DNA of 64,000 nucleotides, from the NCBI RefSeq assembly GCF_021378075.1, contig NZ_JAJUOS010000002.1:1-64000 (forward strand), read 5' to 3'. Shown piece after piece: positions 8,534 through 18,496 of the stretch; the first letter of the stretch is position 1; each line of letters opens with the position of its first letter. The position numbers were made by a program, and so were the translations under genes. The notes under the pieces were generated by a model. It did no database searches. It was given only the letters and a program-made list of their open reading frames with translations, and was not told the origin of the DNA. The DNA comes from Rhodobacter flavimaris (lineage in GTDB: Bacteria > Pseudomonadota > Alphaproteobacteria > Rhodobacterales > Rhodobacteraceae).

Positions 8534-11500
8534 TCAGCTAAATACTAGTTCGGGCAAGATCGATTCCCATTCGTCTCGGCGGATCGTGCTGCGAAACTCC
8601 TCCTTGTTATCGGTCTTGCGCCAGCGCACGATCGCTCCGATTTCGCCTCGTAGGAAACTTTGGGGGGATGGAGGCTTAAACGCTTGGGACATACGGCTCA
8701 GTGTGCGCCCCTTTGCGTCCTTGATCAGCCACCTGTCCTCATCCGCCACAAGGCTGATAGGATCCCCGACCTTGGCGGAGTTAATTGCCTCTAGTGACAG
8801 ATGCCCATCACGCAGGCGCCCAGCCCAAGACAAGTCCACGAGCTTTAGATCCGGCATCATGTATTGATGCGCCTCAACGGGTAGATCCTTGCTGACAGGC
8901 GAAACCTTTCGAACCAAGACATTGTCTTCACCTGCGTGCACATAGGGATGGCGGCCACTCGTAATGACCGAGAGACTACGGCGGGCGCGGGTCATTGCGA
9001 CATAGAAGAGGCGCCGGGGGGCATCCGCATCTTCGCCCTTGGATGGCCGATCCCAACTTCCGTTCAAGATCACGACATCATCGAACTCCAGCCCCTTCGC
9101 GCGATGTGCGGTGAGTAAGAGAAGACCACGCTGCTCCGAGCGGACATCGCGAGACCACTCCGCAAGCCACTCAACGACATCGGGAACTGGCATTTTCTTG
9201 TCACCAAGCTCTCGCGCCAGCGCTGCAATGCCTTCTGCAATCAGGTCGATCCAGCGGTTACGAGGTTGTGCGTTCAGCATCGTTAGAAGATCAGCAACAC
9301 CCAGAAGACGCGCCGGATCCCGGCGTATCTCCGTCACGAACTTTTGCGTCTCGCGCAGCCGCCAGATGCTCGGCAGGCTTTCATTCGCCATCTCTACCGG
9401 GATACCCAGAGCTTCGGCGAAACTGCGAACCGCTCCCAAACGCCGCCAATCTCTGGAAATGATGGCTGCACGCGACCAACTCCAATCGGGATCGAGACAG
9501 GATAGACGGTGCAACTCCTCGATCGCTGCGAGAGCCTGTGCATCCTCACCGGGCGGGCAGTCCAATAGCTGCACACGCCCCATCCCCACCGGATCAAGCT
9601 TGGCAATCGCGCCGCCAGGTGGCTCGTTTCGTCGAGCACGATTAATGGTGATGTCATGACCCAGCTTCATCCGCTCTGTGGCAGGAGCAATGACAGCATT
9701 GGCCGCATCGATGATATTCCCGCTCGAGCGGTAGTTCTGGGTCAAAAACTCAGGCTTTGCCCGGTAATATGCCTCGAACTGCCGGATATACCGAATGGAA
9801 GCGCCCCCGAACGCATAGATGTTTTGGTCATCATCTCCGACAGCAAAAAGGCTCAGCCGAAGGTCCGGATCATCGAGCGAACGCCCAGCCACAGCGGCAA
9901 TCAGGGCGTATTCCTCCGGCCCAATATCTTGATACTCATCCACCAGGATCCATCGATAGCCTTGGATGAGCGTCTCGCGCTGTGCCTCGGCCTCAGATTT
10001 TGACAGCCCCTCACCGTTGAGCTGTCGCACCGCTTCCATGACAATCCCGTCGAAGTCCCGGCTCTCCGCGTTATCTCCCGCAAAACTTGCGCCCACGAGC
10101 CGCATGGCGAGCGCATGGCAGGTCGAGACGGTTACCCCATTGGCGTCGTCCCCGATGAGGTAGCGCAGCCGAGCCCGGATCTCGGTCGCGGCATGGCGGT
10201 TGTAGCTCAGCACCAAGATGCCACGCGGATCTTCACGCTTTACCCGGATCAGGTAGGCGATCCGGTGGACCAGCACCCTGGTCTTTCCGGATCCGGGGCC
10301 CGTCAGAACCAAAACGTTGGTCTGCTCACGGTCGTCCTGAACGATCTTTTGCTGGACCGAGTTATTGAGAACCTCGACGATCGCCTTCCAGGAGGCGCCC
10401 GTGGTCTGGCGTCGAATTTCCGTGCCGCGATCAGGCAGCCAGCGCTTCAGGAACGTCTCGTGCTCGAGCACGAAATAATCCTCAGACAGGCGCAGCGCCT
10501 CATCCATCGAGGCCAGCCCTTTTTCCGCATAGGCGGCCATCACATGGGTCTGAATGGTCTGCTCGCTGTAGTGCTCCTCGAGGGGAATGAAATCCTTCTG
10601 CGTGAACCCGCCGCCACCGGGGCGCAGGTGAATGGTCATCGCAGGGCGAAACACGGTCAGCCCTTTACCCAGGGTCACCACTTCCAGCTCATGCATCCAC
10701 AGGAGCGCGCGGCTCATAAGCTTGCTCATGTCCTGCACCGCGCCCTTCAGGAGCGCGTCACCATTGAGCGAGGCAAGCAGATCACCCATCGTGGTTTCGA
10801 CCTGGATGTCTTTGCCTTGAATGCCCCGGTGCACCTTGCCGATGAGATGTGCCAGCAGAAGCTCGGCCGCCTGTCTTCGAATGGCCGCGGTTTGCTCGAG
10901 GATCCCCCATGAGCGGTTCAATGTGACCTCGATCGTGTTTCGGGAGGCGGTGCGCAGGCGAAGGTTCCCCATGCCGCCGTCCTGATCGCGCCCGTCACGC
11001 GCCATGCCGCGCAAAAGCCGGTCGACGATGTCAGGACGCACGCTCATATGGCCCATATCCCGCAAGGACTGGCACGTTTCCGCGAGATGCAGAGGTATTC
11101 CTTGGTTCCGGTCCGCGTCAGGCGCGGCTTCACGCATCTTGGAAATCAGATCCGCCTCAAGCTGCGAGGCCTGCGCCATTCTCTGAAGCGATTGGCCCTT
11201 CACGCCGACATGCACGAAGACCGTCACGGCTACATCGTTTCGGGCAATCCCGAGCGTCTCCAGATCATTCATCGCCTTCGTCAGACCGCCACCGCTCAGA
11301 CCGCTGACACCTGTCAACTCGTCTGTCGATATCCCTTGATCCGGCGCCGCGTTCATCAGATGCCGTACGATGTCCAGAAGCTGCTCACGCCGCGTTTCGG
11401 TGATGGCCTCCGTCGACGCGGCAATCATCGCTTCGGCCTCGCCGATCGTGCGAATGCGCAAGGAGGACGGAAAGACCTGCACCCGGTTCTCTTCGCGGGT

Positions 11501-13684
11501 CAGAAGCTTCGCATCCTCCAGCCAGGAAACCGCAGTCTTGACGCGCGTGTCATCGGTCGCACTATCACGCTCGAACTCCATATCACGCTCGGCGCGCACG
11601 ATTTCTCCCGCCGTCGCAATGACTTCCGTGCCGTTCTTCGCCTTACTGCCGGATTTATCGACGCGCTCACCAATCCGCCGTACCGCGCGCAAAATGGCAC
11701 CGATCTCATGACGGGCAAGACGGGATCGGGCAGAGAGCGAGAACTGTCTCTCAACATCTGCTGAGGCGAAGAGAAGAACGCAGTTGGCATGGGCCCTGTC
11801 GCGCCCAGCGCGCCCCGCTTCCTGCAAATAGTTCTCGAGCGAGCCTGGAATATCGCCATGAACGACCAGGCGAATGTCGGGCTTGTCGATCCCCATTCCG
11901 AACGCATTGGTTGCCGCGATCACACGCAGCTTCCCGATCCGGAAATTCTCCTGGATCTCGCGCTTTTCCTCAGGCTGCAACCCCGCATGAAAACGCTCGG
12001 CTGATAGTCCTTGTTGGCGCAGGAAGGCCGCCACCCGTTCGGTCGCGCTCCGCGTTGCGCAATAAACGACGGCGCCCGAGGCTCCGTCCTGTGGGAGTTT
12101 CGCCTCGATCACGTCAAGAATATCCGTGAGCTTGGTCTCTTGCTGCGTGGGGAGCACCTCGAAGGTCAGGTTCGTTCGCACGGCCCCACCATCGAGCAGC
12201 ATCAGATCGAGATCCAATCGGGACTGAAAATGCTCGCGAATGTCCTGAACGACTTCGGGCTTTGCCGTCGCCGTCAGGCACAGCACAGGCGCCGGCGGCT
12301 CGTCCCCCGAGTATTCCTTGATGAAGCGGCCGATATATCGGTAGTCCGGCCGAAAATCATGTCCCCACTTCGAAACACAATGCGCCTCGTCGAGAACCCA
12401 GAGCCCGACCTCTCGTTGCGCCAGGATCGACCGAACCGAGACACTGCGCAGCTGTTCGGGGGAGATCAACAAGATGGCCGCCTCGCCCATGCGCACCTGA
12501 TCAAGCGCATTCTGGCGCTCGGGGAGTGAGAGCATGCCATTGATGGTTACAGCGGAGGAGATCCCTGCCCGCTCCATGCCCTGCACCTGGTCAGCCATCA
12601 GGGCAACAAGCGGCGAGATGACGACGGTCAGTGCTCCGGTCTTGTCGAATTTCGAGAGGGCCGGGATTTGGTAGCAGACGGATTTGCCCGTGCCAGTCGG
12701 CAAAATGCCCAGGATGCTTTGCCCTCGCATCGCTTCATCGACGATCCGCTCCTGCAATGGCCGGCCCGTCTCATCGACTGGCGCCGGGCGAAAGGCATCA
12801 AAACCGAACCAGCGCGCGAGTGCACGTTTGGGATCATTTTCCTCGCGGCACCATGTGCAATCCGGGCTCTCACAGCGGGTGTCACGTAGATGGCGCACGA
12901 TCAGCGAGGCTTCACGGAACTGCATCCGCACCCAGGGAGGCATGACCGAGTCCCCACCCGCGACGGAAATCCAGGACAAAGCATAGGCCATAGGCCAACC
13001 AAGCTGCCCATGGGTGAGCCGGCCCAAAACCTGCTCAATACGCCTGTTACAGGCACGCCCTGCCAGCAAGCGACGGATCGCCTCATGGGCAGCGCTTTCT
13101 GAGGGGGGAGAGGCCGAGCGGATTTGGCGGAAGACCGCGTCGAAGCCAGCCGATGGCGGCGCGCGCGTAGTAAGATAGTGATAGGCGATCAGCGCATCGG
13201 GCGCCTCTTCATGCAGGCGGTCAAATGCGTCGAGTTGATTCTCGAGCACCTGGAAAACGAGGCGCGCGTCGAGTTCAGGATCATTGACATGCCCAGCCTG
13301 CAATCGGCCGTCGTGATAATGTTTGACCAGGTGGTGATAGGGGTTTCGGGGAAACGCCAGCGGGTTCAGCCAAAGCGTATCGATAATGGAATGGCTTAAA
13401 TGGGCGAGGCGCGGACGAGCGGCGGCGAGATGCGGCAGGTCGTGGCGCAGGATGTTGTGGCCAATCAGGTGGTCCGTGTCGACCACGGTTTCTTCGAGAC
13501 GGTCGAGGGCGCTCTCAAGTTGACCTTTGCGGGATACGATGGCCGGAGCACCCCCAAATCGAACCGCCGCCAGCGCAAAAATCGTCGCGGTTTTCGGATC
13601 GACTTCCAAGTCAACCGACACGCATCGTCGCAGCAGTAACTGTGAATGATCAGGCCGTGCCAGCGCCAAGTTCGAACTGCCCAT
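8534..13684 (-). CDS. DEDD exonuclease-RecQ-UvrD fusion helicase
   Basis: One 1716-residue protein with three enzymatic parts. Residues about 20-150 are a DEDD 3'-5' exonuclease fold (VDLEV with Asp25/Glu27, GHNILRHDLPHL with Asp82, and a late Asp near 139). Residues about 300-640 are a RecQ helicase: GILPTGTGKSVCYQIPAL, LDEAHCVSKWGHDFRPDYRY and EAGRAGRDR. A middle helical part follows. From about 1125 to 1620 is a UvrD/Rep-type SF1A helicase: LTGPGSGKTR, LVDEYQDIGPEEY, AVGDDDQNIYAFGGAS, TAHRAKGLEFDD and LFYVAMTRARRSL. All key ATPase motifs are intact. A Cys cluster near 271-279 could bind zinc. Standard RecQ (about 600 residues) and UvrD (about 720) are separate proteins, so this is a true fusion. 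It stands alone as a transcription unit. A role in DNA end processing or anti-phage defence is inferred. Confidence 0.88.
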   Translation of the reverse strand: MGSSNLALARPDHSQLLLRRCVSVDLEVDPKTATIFALAAVRFGGAPAIVSRKGQLESALDRLEETVVDTDHLIGHNILRHDLPHLAAARPRLAHLSHSIIDTLWLNPLAFPRNPYHHLVKHYHDGRLQAGHVNDPELDARLVFQVLENQLDAFDRLHEEAPDALIAYHYLTTRAPPSAGFDAVFRQIRSASPPSESAAHEAIRRLLAGRACNRRIEQVLGRLTHGQLGWPMAYALSWISVAGGDSVMPPWVRMQFREASLIVRHLRDTRCESPDCTWCREENDPKRALARWFGFDAFRPAPVDETGRPLQERIVDEAMRGQSILGILPTGTGKSVCYQIPALSKFDKTGALTVVISPLVALMADQVQGMERAGISSAVTINGMLSLPERQNALDQVRMGEAAILLISPEQLRSVSVRSILAQREVGLWVLDEAHCVSKWGHDFRPDYRYIGRFIKEYSGDEPPAPVLCLTATAKPEVVQDIREHFQSRLDLDLMLLDGGAVRTNLTFEVLPTQQETKLTDILDVIEAKLPQDGASGAVVYCATRSATERVAAFLRQQGLSAERFHAGLQPEEKREIQENFRIGKLRVIAATNAFGMGIDKPDIRLVVHGDIPGSLENYLQEAGRAGRDRAHANCVLLFASADVERQFSLSARSRLARHEIGAILRAVRRIGERVDKSGSKAKNGTEVIATAGEIVRAERDMEFERDSATDDTRVKTAVSWLEDAKLLTREENRVQVFPSSLRIRTIGEAEAMIAASTEAITETRREQLLDIVRHLMNAAPDQGISTDELTGVSGLSGGGLTKAMNDLETLGIARNDVAVTVFVHVGVKGQSLQRMAQASQLEADLISKMREAAPDADRNQGIPLHLAETCQSLRDMGHMSVRPDIVDRLLRGMARDGRDQDGGMGNLRLRTASRNTIEVTLNRSWGILEQTAAIRRQAAELLLAHLIGKVHRGIQGKDIQVETTMGDLLASLNGDALLKGAVQDMSKLMSRALLWMHELEVVTLGKGLTVFRPAMTIHLRPGGGGFTQKDFIPLEEHYSEQTIQTHVMAAYAEKGLASMDEALRLSEDYFVLEHETFLKRWLPDRGTEIRRQTTGASWKAIVEVLNNSVQQKIVQDDREQTNVLVLTGPGSGKTRVLVHRIAYLIRVKREDPRGILVLSYNRHAATEIRARLRYLIGDDANGVTVSTCHALAMRLVGASFAGDNAESRDFDGIVMEAVRQLNGEGLSKSEAEAQRETLIQGYRWILVDEYQDIGPEEYALIAAVAGRSLDDPDLRLSLFAVGDDDQNIYAFGGASIRYIRQFEAYYRAKPEFLTQNYRSSGNIIDAANAVIAPATERMKLGHDITINRARRNEPPGGAIAKLDPVGMGRVQLLDCPPGEDAQALAAIEELHRLSCLDPDWSWSRAAIISRDWRRLGAVRSFAEALGIPVEMANESLPSIWRLRETQKFVTEIRRDPARLLGVADLLTMLNAQPRNRWIDLIAEGIAALARELGDKKMPVPDVVEWLAEWSRDVRSEQRGLLLLTAHRAKGLEFDDVVILNGSWDRPSKGEDADAPRRLFYVAMTRARRSLSVITSGRHPYVHAGEDNVLVRKVSPVSKDLPVEAHQYMMPDLKLVDLSWAGRLRDGHLSLEAINSAKVGDPISLVADEDRWLIKDAKGRTLSRMSQAFKPPSPQSFLRGEIGAIVRWRKTDNKEEFRSTIRRDEWESILPELVFS

Positions 13685-13960
13685 TTGTTTTATTATCTAA
13701 TTGGATATTCGATGGCATTCCGCTTGAAGGTCAAGGGGTTGTCGCGAGGGATCGATTGGGGTGCCCCAGTGGCTCTGCCTCAAGCGACACCGCACCGCTG
13801 CGTGGGCATCGTCTCCAAGCGTGAACAAGCAACCAAGCAATGCGGCGCCCATCCAACTCGGAATTGGCCATGAGACTCGGTGAGCCCCCTCCCAACCTAC
13901 CGAAAGGCGCGTCTTCATAAAACAAGGCAACGCCACTGGCCGCATACATCCGAAAACTTC

Positions 13961-13972
13961 TTCCCATGGGAA
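13961..13972. promoter_or_regulatory. Palindrome upstream of the Xre/ParS-RES pair
   Basis: TTCCCATGGGAA is a perfect 12-bp palindrome 38 bases before the chosen antitoxin start. The longer CTTC...GAAG symmetry extends it. An AT-rich stretch (CCTATATTTTC) follows, which could be a -10 region. It is a plausible operator for autoregulation by the antitoxin, as is usual for such pairs. The rest of 13685-14010 shows no gene I can support. Confidence 0.4.
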
Positions 13973-14010
13973 TAGTGAAGGCCTATATTTTCTCAAGAAA
14001 GGTTTTTGCC

Positions 14011-14391
14011 ATGATAAACCCCAACCACCAGGCCGCAGCCCAAGATCGCGGTGCAATCCTGACAAAGGCCGCTGTGCGCGCCGCCGAGAGGCTCAACATC
14101 ACCGGACGGCAACTGGCCCAAGTGCTGGGTGTCTCGGAGGCTCAGGTCTCGCGCTTCAGAACGGGTGAGGCGGCACTTGCAGAGCACAGCAAGCCATTCG
14201 AGCTTGCGGCACTTCTCGTAAGAACATTCCGCTCGCTCGACGCGATCACCGGCGGAGATGAGAAAGTTGCTCGTGCCTGGCTTATTGCTCCCAATGCGGC
14301 TCTCGGAGCGATCCCGGCGGAACGGATCGCCACGGTTCAAGGATTGGCAGATGTCGTCACCTACCTGGACGCCCGACGCGCTGCGCTCTGA
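14011..14391 (+). CDS. Xre/MbcA/ParS-type antitoxin
   Basis: About 126 residues from the ATG at 14011. This start is preferred because an AAGG site lies about 9 bases upstream; the longer start at 13966 sits inside a palindrome that looks like an operator. Residues about 20-70 form a helix-turn-helix (ITGRQLAQVLGVSEAQVSRF). The C-terminal half (LLVRTFRSLDAITGGDEKVARAWLIAPNAALGA...P...LV) is the toxin-binding domain of the MbcA/ParS/Xre family. It neutralises the RES toxin encoded next and probably represses the shared promoter. The coding frames overlap by 41 bases, common for this pair. Confidence 0.88.
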   Translation: MINPNHQAAAQDRGAILTKAAVRAAERLNITGRQLAQVLGVSEAQVSRFRTGEAALAEHSKPFELAALLVRTFRSLDAITGGDEKVARAWLIAPNAALGAIPAERIATVQGLADVVTYLDARRAAL

Positions 14392-15118
14392 GGCCAAGCC
14401 GTTCGAAGGGGTCGCATGGCGGCTCGTCGAAGCCCAGCATCGGGTCTCAACTCTAAAACTCGTCGACAGCCTGAGCGAGCAGGAAGCGCTTGAGGAGATC
14501 CTTGAGGCGACCAAGCCGCCCGTGCCCAAGGGTTGTCGCCATCTCGACTATCTGCTCTCAACCCCCTTCCGCTATCGCCCCTATCCGCAGGGCTCGCGAT
14601 TTCGAAAGGCCGGGATCACCCCCGGGGTCTGGTATGGCGCTGAGCACCCAGAGACGGCCGTGGCGGAAATGGTCTTCTACCGCTTCCTCTTCTTTGCCGA
14701 GAGTCCAGAAATCCCCTTCCCCGATGATGCTGCCGAATACACGGCGTTCTCCGTCGATTTGGCCACGCCGGTGGCGCTCGACTTGGCCTTGGGTAAATTG
14801 AGCGGTGATACCGCGCTATGGACGCATCTAAGTGAGTACGCCCCTTGCCAGAGCCTTGCTGAGAGCGCTCGCGAGATCGGCGTCGAGATCATACGTTACC
14901 TCTCCGTACGAGATCCCAACCTTGGCGCGAACCTGGCCGTGCTGTCCTGCCGCGCGTTTCGCAGCCCTGCCCCAGTCGAGCGCCACACCTGGCGCATCCG
15001 TATCGGACGCTCCGGTGCGCAGGCGGTGCGCGAGCACCCGCGTCTCGGGCTCGAGTTTCGGCCGGATAGTTTCACTGAAGATCCGCGGCTTGCTCGTATG
15101 AATTGGGAGAGGGCATAA
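14351..15118 (+). CDS. RES-domain toxin
   Basis: About 255 residues from the ATG at 14351, overlapping the antitoxin gene. Features of the RES family are the opening WRLVEAQHRVSTLKLVDS, then FRYRPYPQGSRFRKAGITPG, then YGAEHPETAVAEMVFYRFLF with the conserved Glu, and a late SCRAFR Ser region. RES toxins studied elsewhere degrade NAD+ or modify a metabolic enzyme by ADP-ribosylation. Together with the preceding Xre/ParS gene it forms a type II toxin-antitoxin module that could help keep the island in the population. All conserved parts look intact. Confidence 0.86.
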   Translation: MSSPTWTPDALRSEAKPFEGVAWRLVEAQHRVSTLKLVDSLSEQEALEEILEATKPPVPKGCRHLDYLLSTPFRYRPYPQGSRFRKAGITPGVWYGAEHPETAVAEMVFYRFLFFAESPEIPFPDDAAEYTAFSVDLATPVALDLALGKLSGDTALWTHLSEYAPCQSLAESAREIGVEIIRYLSVRDPNLGANLAVLSCRAFRSPAPVERHTWRIRIGRSGAQAVREHPRLGLEFRPDSFTEDPRLARMNWERA

Positions 15119-15359
15119 TCGGGGCGGCAGCCGAAAAAGGCCAATACCAGGTTTGCGTGTGAGTCCGCCACAAGCTGTTCCGAATTGAAGCTCTACACGC
15201 AAGCGTGCTCCTCAAGACGAAGCCCACCGCTCTCCTCGCACGGAAGCGCTGCAAGCATCCTAGAGACCACGAACACGTCACAAAGAGCCTGCGAGCGGCA
15301 CTTCACGACCGGCAATGGTCTATGATGCCCCCAAATGGAAAAGACTTAGGGGGCTTCCA

Positions 15360-16103
15360 ATGTACCTGAACCATCGCGCTGAAATCGTCTTTCGGCATCT
15401 TAGGGACTATGTGCGCAGCCCATCCTTGCGCCACATGCGTGACCCACATTCCCTAGGTAAGCTGTCGGCGGAGATCGTCGCAGAGCTCGACAACGACAGC
15501 GCCGTTTGGCGCAAGTGGGACGGGCCACGGAAGGACGTCATCGTCGAGGCTCTCGATTGCTGGATCCCGGCGGACGATATGCTTGAGTTCCTCAATTCAT
15601 TACCCGGCCCGAAACTGACGCCCACGGATCTCGCGCAACATATGCGACATCTGATTGAAGTCGAATCCATCGCCCAGCCTGAGGAAGCCCTGCGCGACGA
15701 GTGTCGAGCGATATACGAAGAGGAAAAGACGGCTGGGACTGAACTTCCCGCCATCATCGGGCGGATTTCGGAATACGTGGCATCGCAGTTTGAGCGCCTT
15801 AGGCTTGAACGCCGAGATGCTGAAATACGCCGCATTGAAGAGGAGCGGCTTAAGCAGGAGCAAAAGCTCCTCTCGCATTCCGACTGCCCATGGACCCAGA
15901 TACGAGGCTCCAAGTGTGTCTACATGCGTAAGAACGGAAGGCTTTTCCGACTGTCCCCCAATGCGGACAAGACTTTTACCATGCACCGGGTGGAAGGCGT
16001 CGACGATGGCGAGCCCGGAGAGCCTATCGGGCGATATCGCACCAGGGGAGATGCCTCTAAAATCGTAGCAAAGGTTGCCTATGCGGCGGAAGGACGAAAG
16101 TAG
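15360..16103 (+). CDS. Hypothetical protein with a coiled-coil middle
   Basis: About 247 residues from the ATG at 15360; the frame is open from 15315, but the first 15 codons look like leader. The N-terminal half is helical. Residues about 155-180 (RLRLERRDAEIRRIEEERLK) are a short charged coiled coil. The C-terminal 70 residues form a compact part with CPWTQIRGSKCVYMRKNGRLF, which resembles a small beta-rich nucleic-acid-binding unit. No family recognised. Monocistronic, between the RES toxin and a minus-strand gene. Confidence 0.5.
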   Translation: MYLNHRAEIVFRHLRDYVRSPSLRHMRDPHSLGKLSAEIVAELDNDSAVWRKWDGPRKDVIVEALDCWIPADDMLEFLNSLPGPKLTPTDLAQHMRHLIEVESIAQPEEALRDECRAIYEEEKTAGTELPAIIGRISEYVASQFERLRLERRDAEIRRIEEERLKQEQKLLSHSDCPWTQIRGSKCVYMRKNGRLFRLSPNADKTFTMHRVEGVDDGEPGEPIGRYRTRGDASKIVAKVAYAAEGRK

Positions 16104-16316
16104 CGTTCACCTTCTGTAGGAAACACCTCGGCTCACGGCCAAATAAATTGCGGCTCAGAAGTTCACGTCCTCATTGCGTGGCCCCATGAAACTAAGACTT
16201 AACATACGCCCTAGTGGAGGCTTGTGAACAATGCTCGCGTCATTACCATGCCCCCTCGTCGGCGCATGATCCACCTCCAAAGGCGGCTTCATGACGACTA
16301 GACCGAGAGCGAAGAA

Positions 16317-17165
16317 CTAAGCGCCTTCACAGCCGCGGCCATAATTCTGGTCGTCGTCAAAACACCCACCAACAGAGAACGCACCCTTGCATGCGCCAGC
16401 GATGGGGTCCCCTCCACGCAGCGCGCCTTTGAAGATACAAAGGAAGTCTTCAATCTCGGCCGCAGACAAGTCTGCAAAGGCGGGTCCGAATTTAGCTCTC
16501 TCAACTACGCTACCGGAGAATCCAAGCGCCCTGGCCCCGACACGAGTTCCAGCATGAAGATATACTTTTTCCGGTGCGAGCCTCAGGTACGCACCTATAC
16601 GATGCGCAATATCGTAGACTGCCAGTTCACCAATGCCACGGATGTCCACCGTGAAGTCATCGACAAGCGTTAGTAGACTTTCGAAATCTTTGACCTCCGA
16701 GATGGCCTCCGAACGGGACAGCAGACGTTGCTCGACCCTCGCTAGAACAGCCCGGGGAATGCGTCGCTGATGCGGGTGACGCTTGCCATTTGCGCACCGA
16801 CAAGATGCAGCAACGCTAATCGCAGCCGAGAGGGAAGACTGCTGCGCATAGAACTTCATCTCTTGCCGTGCCGGTTCGCGATAGTGATCGATGTAGTCGG
16901 TTATATAGGCGCCGATATCCAAGAATCCCTCCCTTTGAAACTCTCCGCACTCCCCGAACTGCCGTTCATGGACAAGTGTGATGAAGGCATGACTAGATTG
17001 GTGTATTTCAGCGCAGAAAGCGACAGAAAGTCGCACTATTTCATTATGTTGGTCCAGACACGCTCGCAAGTCCCTCCGAGCGATGTCCTGTGAACACCTC
17101 TCGTTACCAGATTGAGCACCACCAGCGGCTCCTTTAGGCGCTGCACGCGATGAAAGCGGACGCAT
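16317..17165 (-). CDS. Hypothetical protein with a helix-hairpin-helix-like C-terminal part
   Basis: A 282-residue protein. The segment DIRGIGELAVYDIAHRIGAY near residue 195 resembles a helix-hairpin-helix DNA- or RNA-contact motif, and it is followed by VYLHAGTRVGARALGF, a conserved-looking stretch. A Cys-His cluster near residue 125 (SCRCANGKRHPHQRR) might bind a metal. The C-terminal tail contains further Cys residues. I recognise no named family. Monocistronic on the minus strand, facing away from the DUF429-like gene 77 bases to its right. Confidence 0.5.
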   Translation of the reverse strand: MRPLSSRAAPKGAAGGAQSGNERCSQDIARRDLRACLDQHNEIVRLSVAFCAEIHQSSHAFITLVHERQFGECGEFQREGFLDIGAYITDYIDHYREPARQEMKFYAQQSSLSAAISVAASCRCANGKRHPHQRRIPRAVLARVEQRLLSRSEAISEVKDFESLLTLVDDFTVDIRGIGELAVYDIAHRIGAYLRLAPEKVYLHAGTRVGARALGFSGSVVERAKFGPAFADLSAAEIEDFLCIFKGALRGGDPIAGACKGAFSVGGCFDDDQNYGRGCEGA

Positions 17166-17242
17166 CAGGAAAATCGTGCTCCCCCGGCGAAACTAGACAA
17201 AAGCGTTAGGGATATGGACACTGTTTCGCAGCGGAGGCCAAC

Positions 17243-18274
17243 ATGAGATTCCACCGAACAATCGGCATCGACTACTCCGGCGCCGAAACTGCAGACTCAA
17301 GCCTTCCCGGGCTTCGCGTTTATATGACCGAATGTGGCGGTCCCGCCATGGAAGTCGGCCCTCCACCCGGCCCAAAGAAATATTGGACGAGGCGTGCACT
17401 GGCCGAGTGGCTGACTGCGAGACTATCCGAGCCGGTGCCGACCATCGCGGGAATTGACCATGGCTTCTCTTTCCCAGACGCCTATTTCGCACGCCACGGC
17501 CTTGCGCGTGACTGGGACTTTTTCCTTGATGATTTCCATGCCTTCTGGCCGACAGATGAAGCCAACACCTATGTGGAGTTCTTACGCTCCGGGCGAAACG
17601 CCACGGGCCTGGCCCGCCTTGGCGAACGTAGCTGGAAACGCCACACTGAAATCTCCTGTAAGGGAAAATCGGTGTTCCACTTCGATGTCCAAGGCCAAGT
17701 TGCGAAATCCACGCATGCTGGGCTGCCTTTTCTACGCTCCTTGCGCCGAGCGCTGCCGCAGCTACACGTGTGGCCATTCGATGGTTGGGATGTCCCAGTG
17801 GGCGGTTCCTGCCTCGTGGAGGCATACCCTAAACTCTACAAGGACGCGTATCCTGTTGAGAGCCGGACCCCAGACCAACAAGACGCGTTCTCCACAGCCT
17901 CCTGGTTGCGAGATGCAGGAACAGACGGGCGTCTCACCAAAGCACTGTCTCCAGAACTCCCCGCCGACGTGAGGGAAATGGCTCACTACGAAGGCTGGAT
18001 CTTGGGCGTGAGCACAGCAGCAGCACCGAAGACGTCAGTGCGATCCGCGACCACGTCAACGAAAAGAGCCGGATTGACGACTGTGCCAGGCTATCGGAAT
18101 CCAAACGGTCAAATCGTAATCCGTGCCACCGGGCTCCCAGGCACCGATCACAATCAGCAGGTCTATCAGCTCGCCTGCGAGCATTGCGGATTGAACTACG
18201 GAGCCAATGGATCAGACATCCACCAGCGTAAGTGCCCCTCCTGCGGCGGTGGGCGGCCGGGTCTTGTCTATTGA
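17243..18274 (+). CDS. DUF429-like RNase H-fold protein with a C-terminal zinc ribbon
   Basis: A 343-residue protein. It starts RTIGIDYSGAETADSSLPG, the first beta strand and catalytic-type Asp of the predicted RNase H-like DUF429 group. AGIDHGFSFPD near residue 75 and LVEAYPKLYKDAYP near 192 are matching later motifs, and DQQDAFSTASWL supplies another Asp. The last 60 residues add a zinc ribbon, CEHCGLNYGANGSD then CPSCGG, which is not part of the usual family. A nucleic-acid-directed role is likely, but no activity is known for this architecture. Stand-alone gene with its own upstream gap. Confidence 0.65.
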   Translation: MRFHRTIGIDYSGAETADSSLPGLRVYMTECGGPAMEVGPPPGPKKYWTRRALAEWLTARLSEPVPTIAGIDHGFSFPDAYFARHGLARDWDFFLDDFHAFWPTDEANTYVEFLRSGRNATGLARLGERSWKRHTEISCKGKSVFHFDVQGQVAKSTHAGLPFLRSLRRALPQLHVWPFDGWDVPVGGSCLVEAYPKLYKDAYPVESRTPDQQDAFSTASWLRDAGTDGRLTKALSPELPADVREMAHYEGWILGVSTAAAPKTSVRSATTSTKRAGLTTVPGYRNPNGQIVIRATGLPGTDHNQQVYQLACEHCGLNYGANGSDIHQRKCPSCGGGRPGLVY

Positions 18275-18496
18275 ATGTATGGGGGTGGTTTTCACGGGTT
18301 TTTCCGTGGGAAAAGTTCACCTACGTCTGCAATTATTAGCGCCAACAACCGTAATCTTAGTGACGCTCACTAAGGGCGGGAAGCTGACCTTCGCTGCGTC
18401 TTGGGCGAACGGCAGCGATGCTCGGCAAGCGGACTTGCTCAAATACGGAATTGGCAAGGTTTCAGCTCGACGAACGCGGCGATTGCTCCCCGATCT

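Noticed and set aside
13697..14065. Minus-strand frame of 122 codons upstream of RecQ-UvrD
   Set aside because: It runs into the Xre/ParS antitoxin gene and its palindrome; no recognisable protein features.
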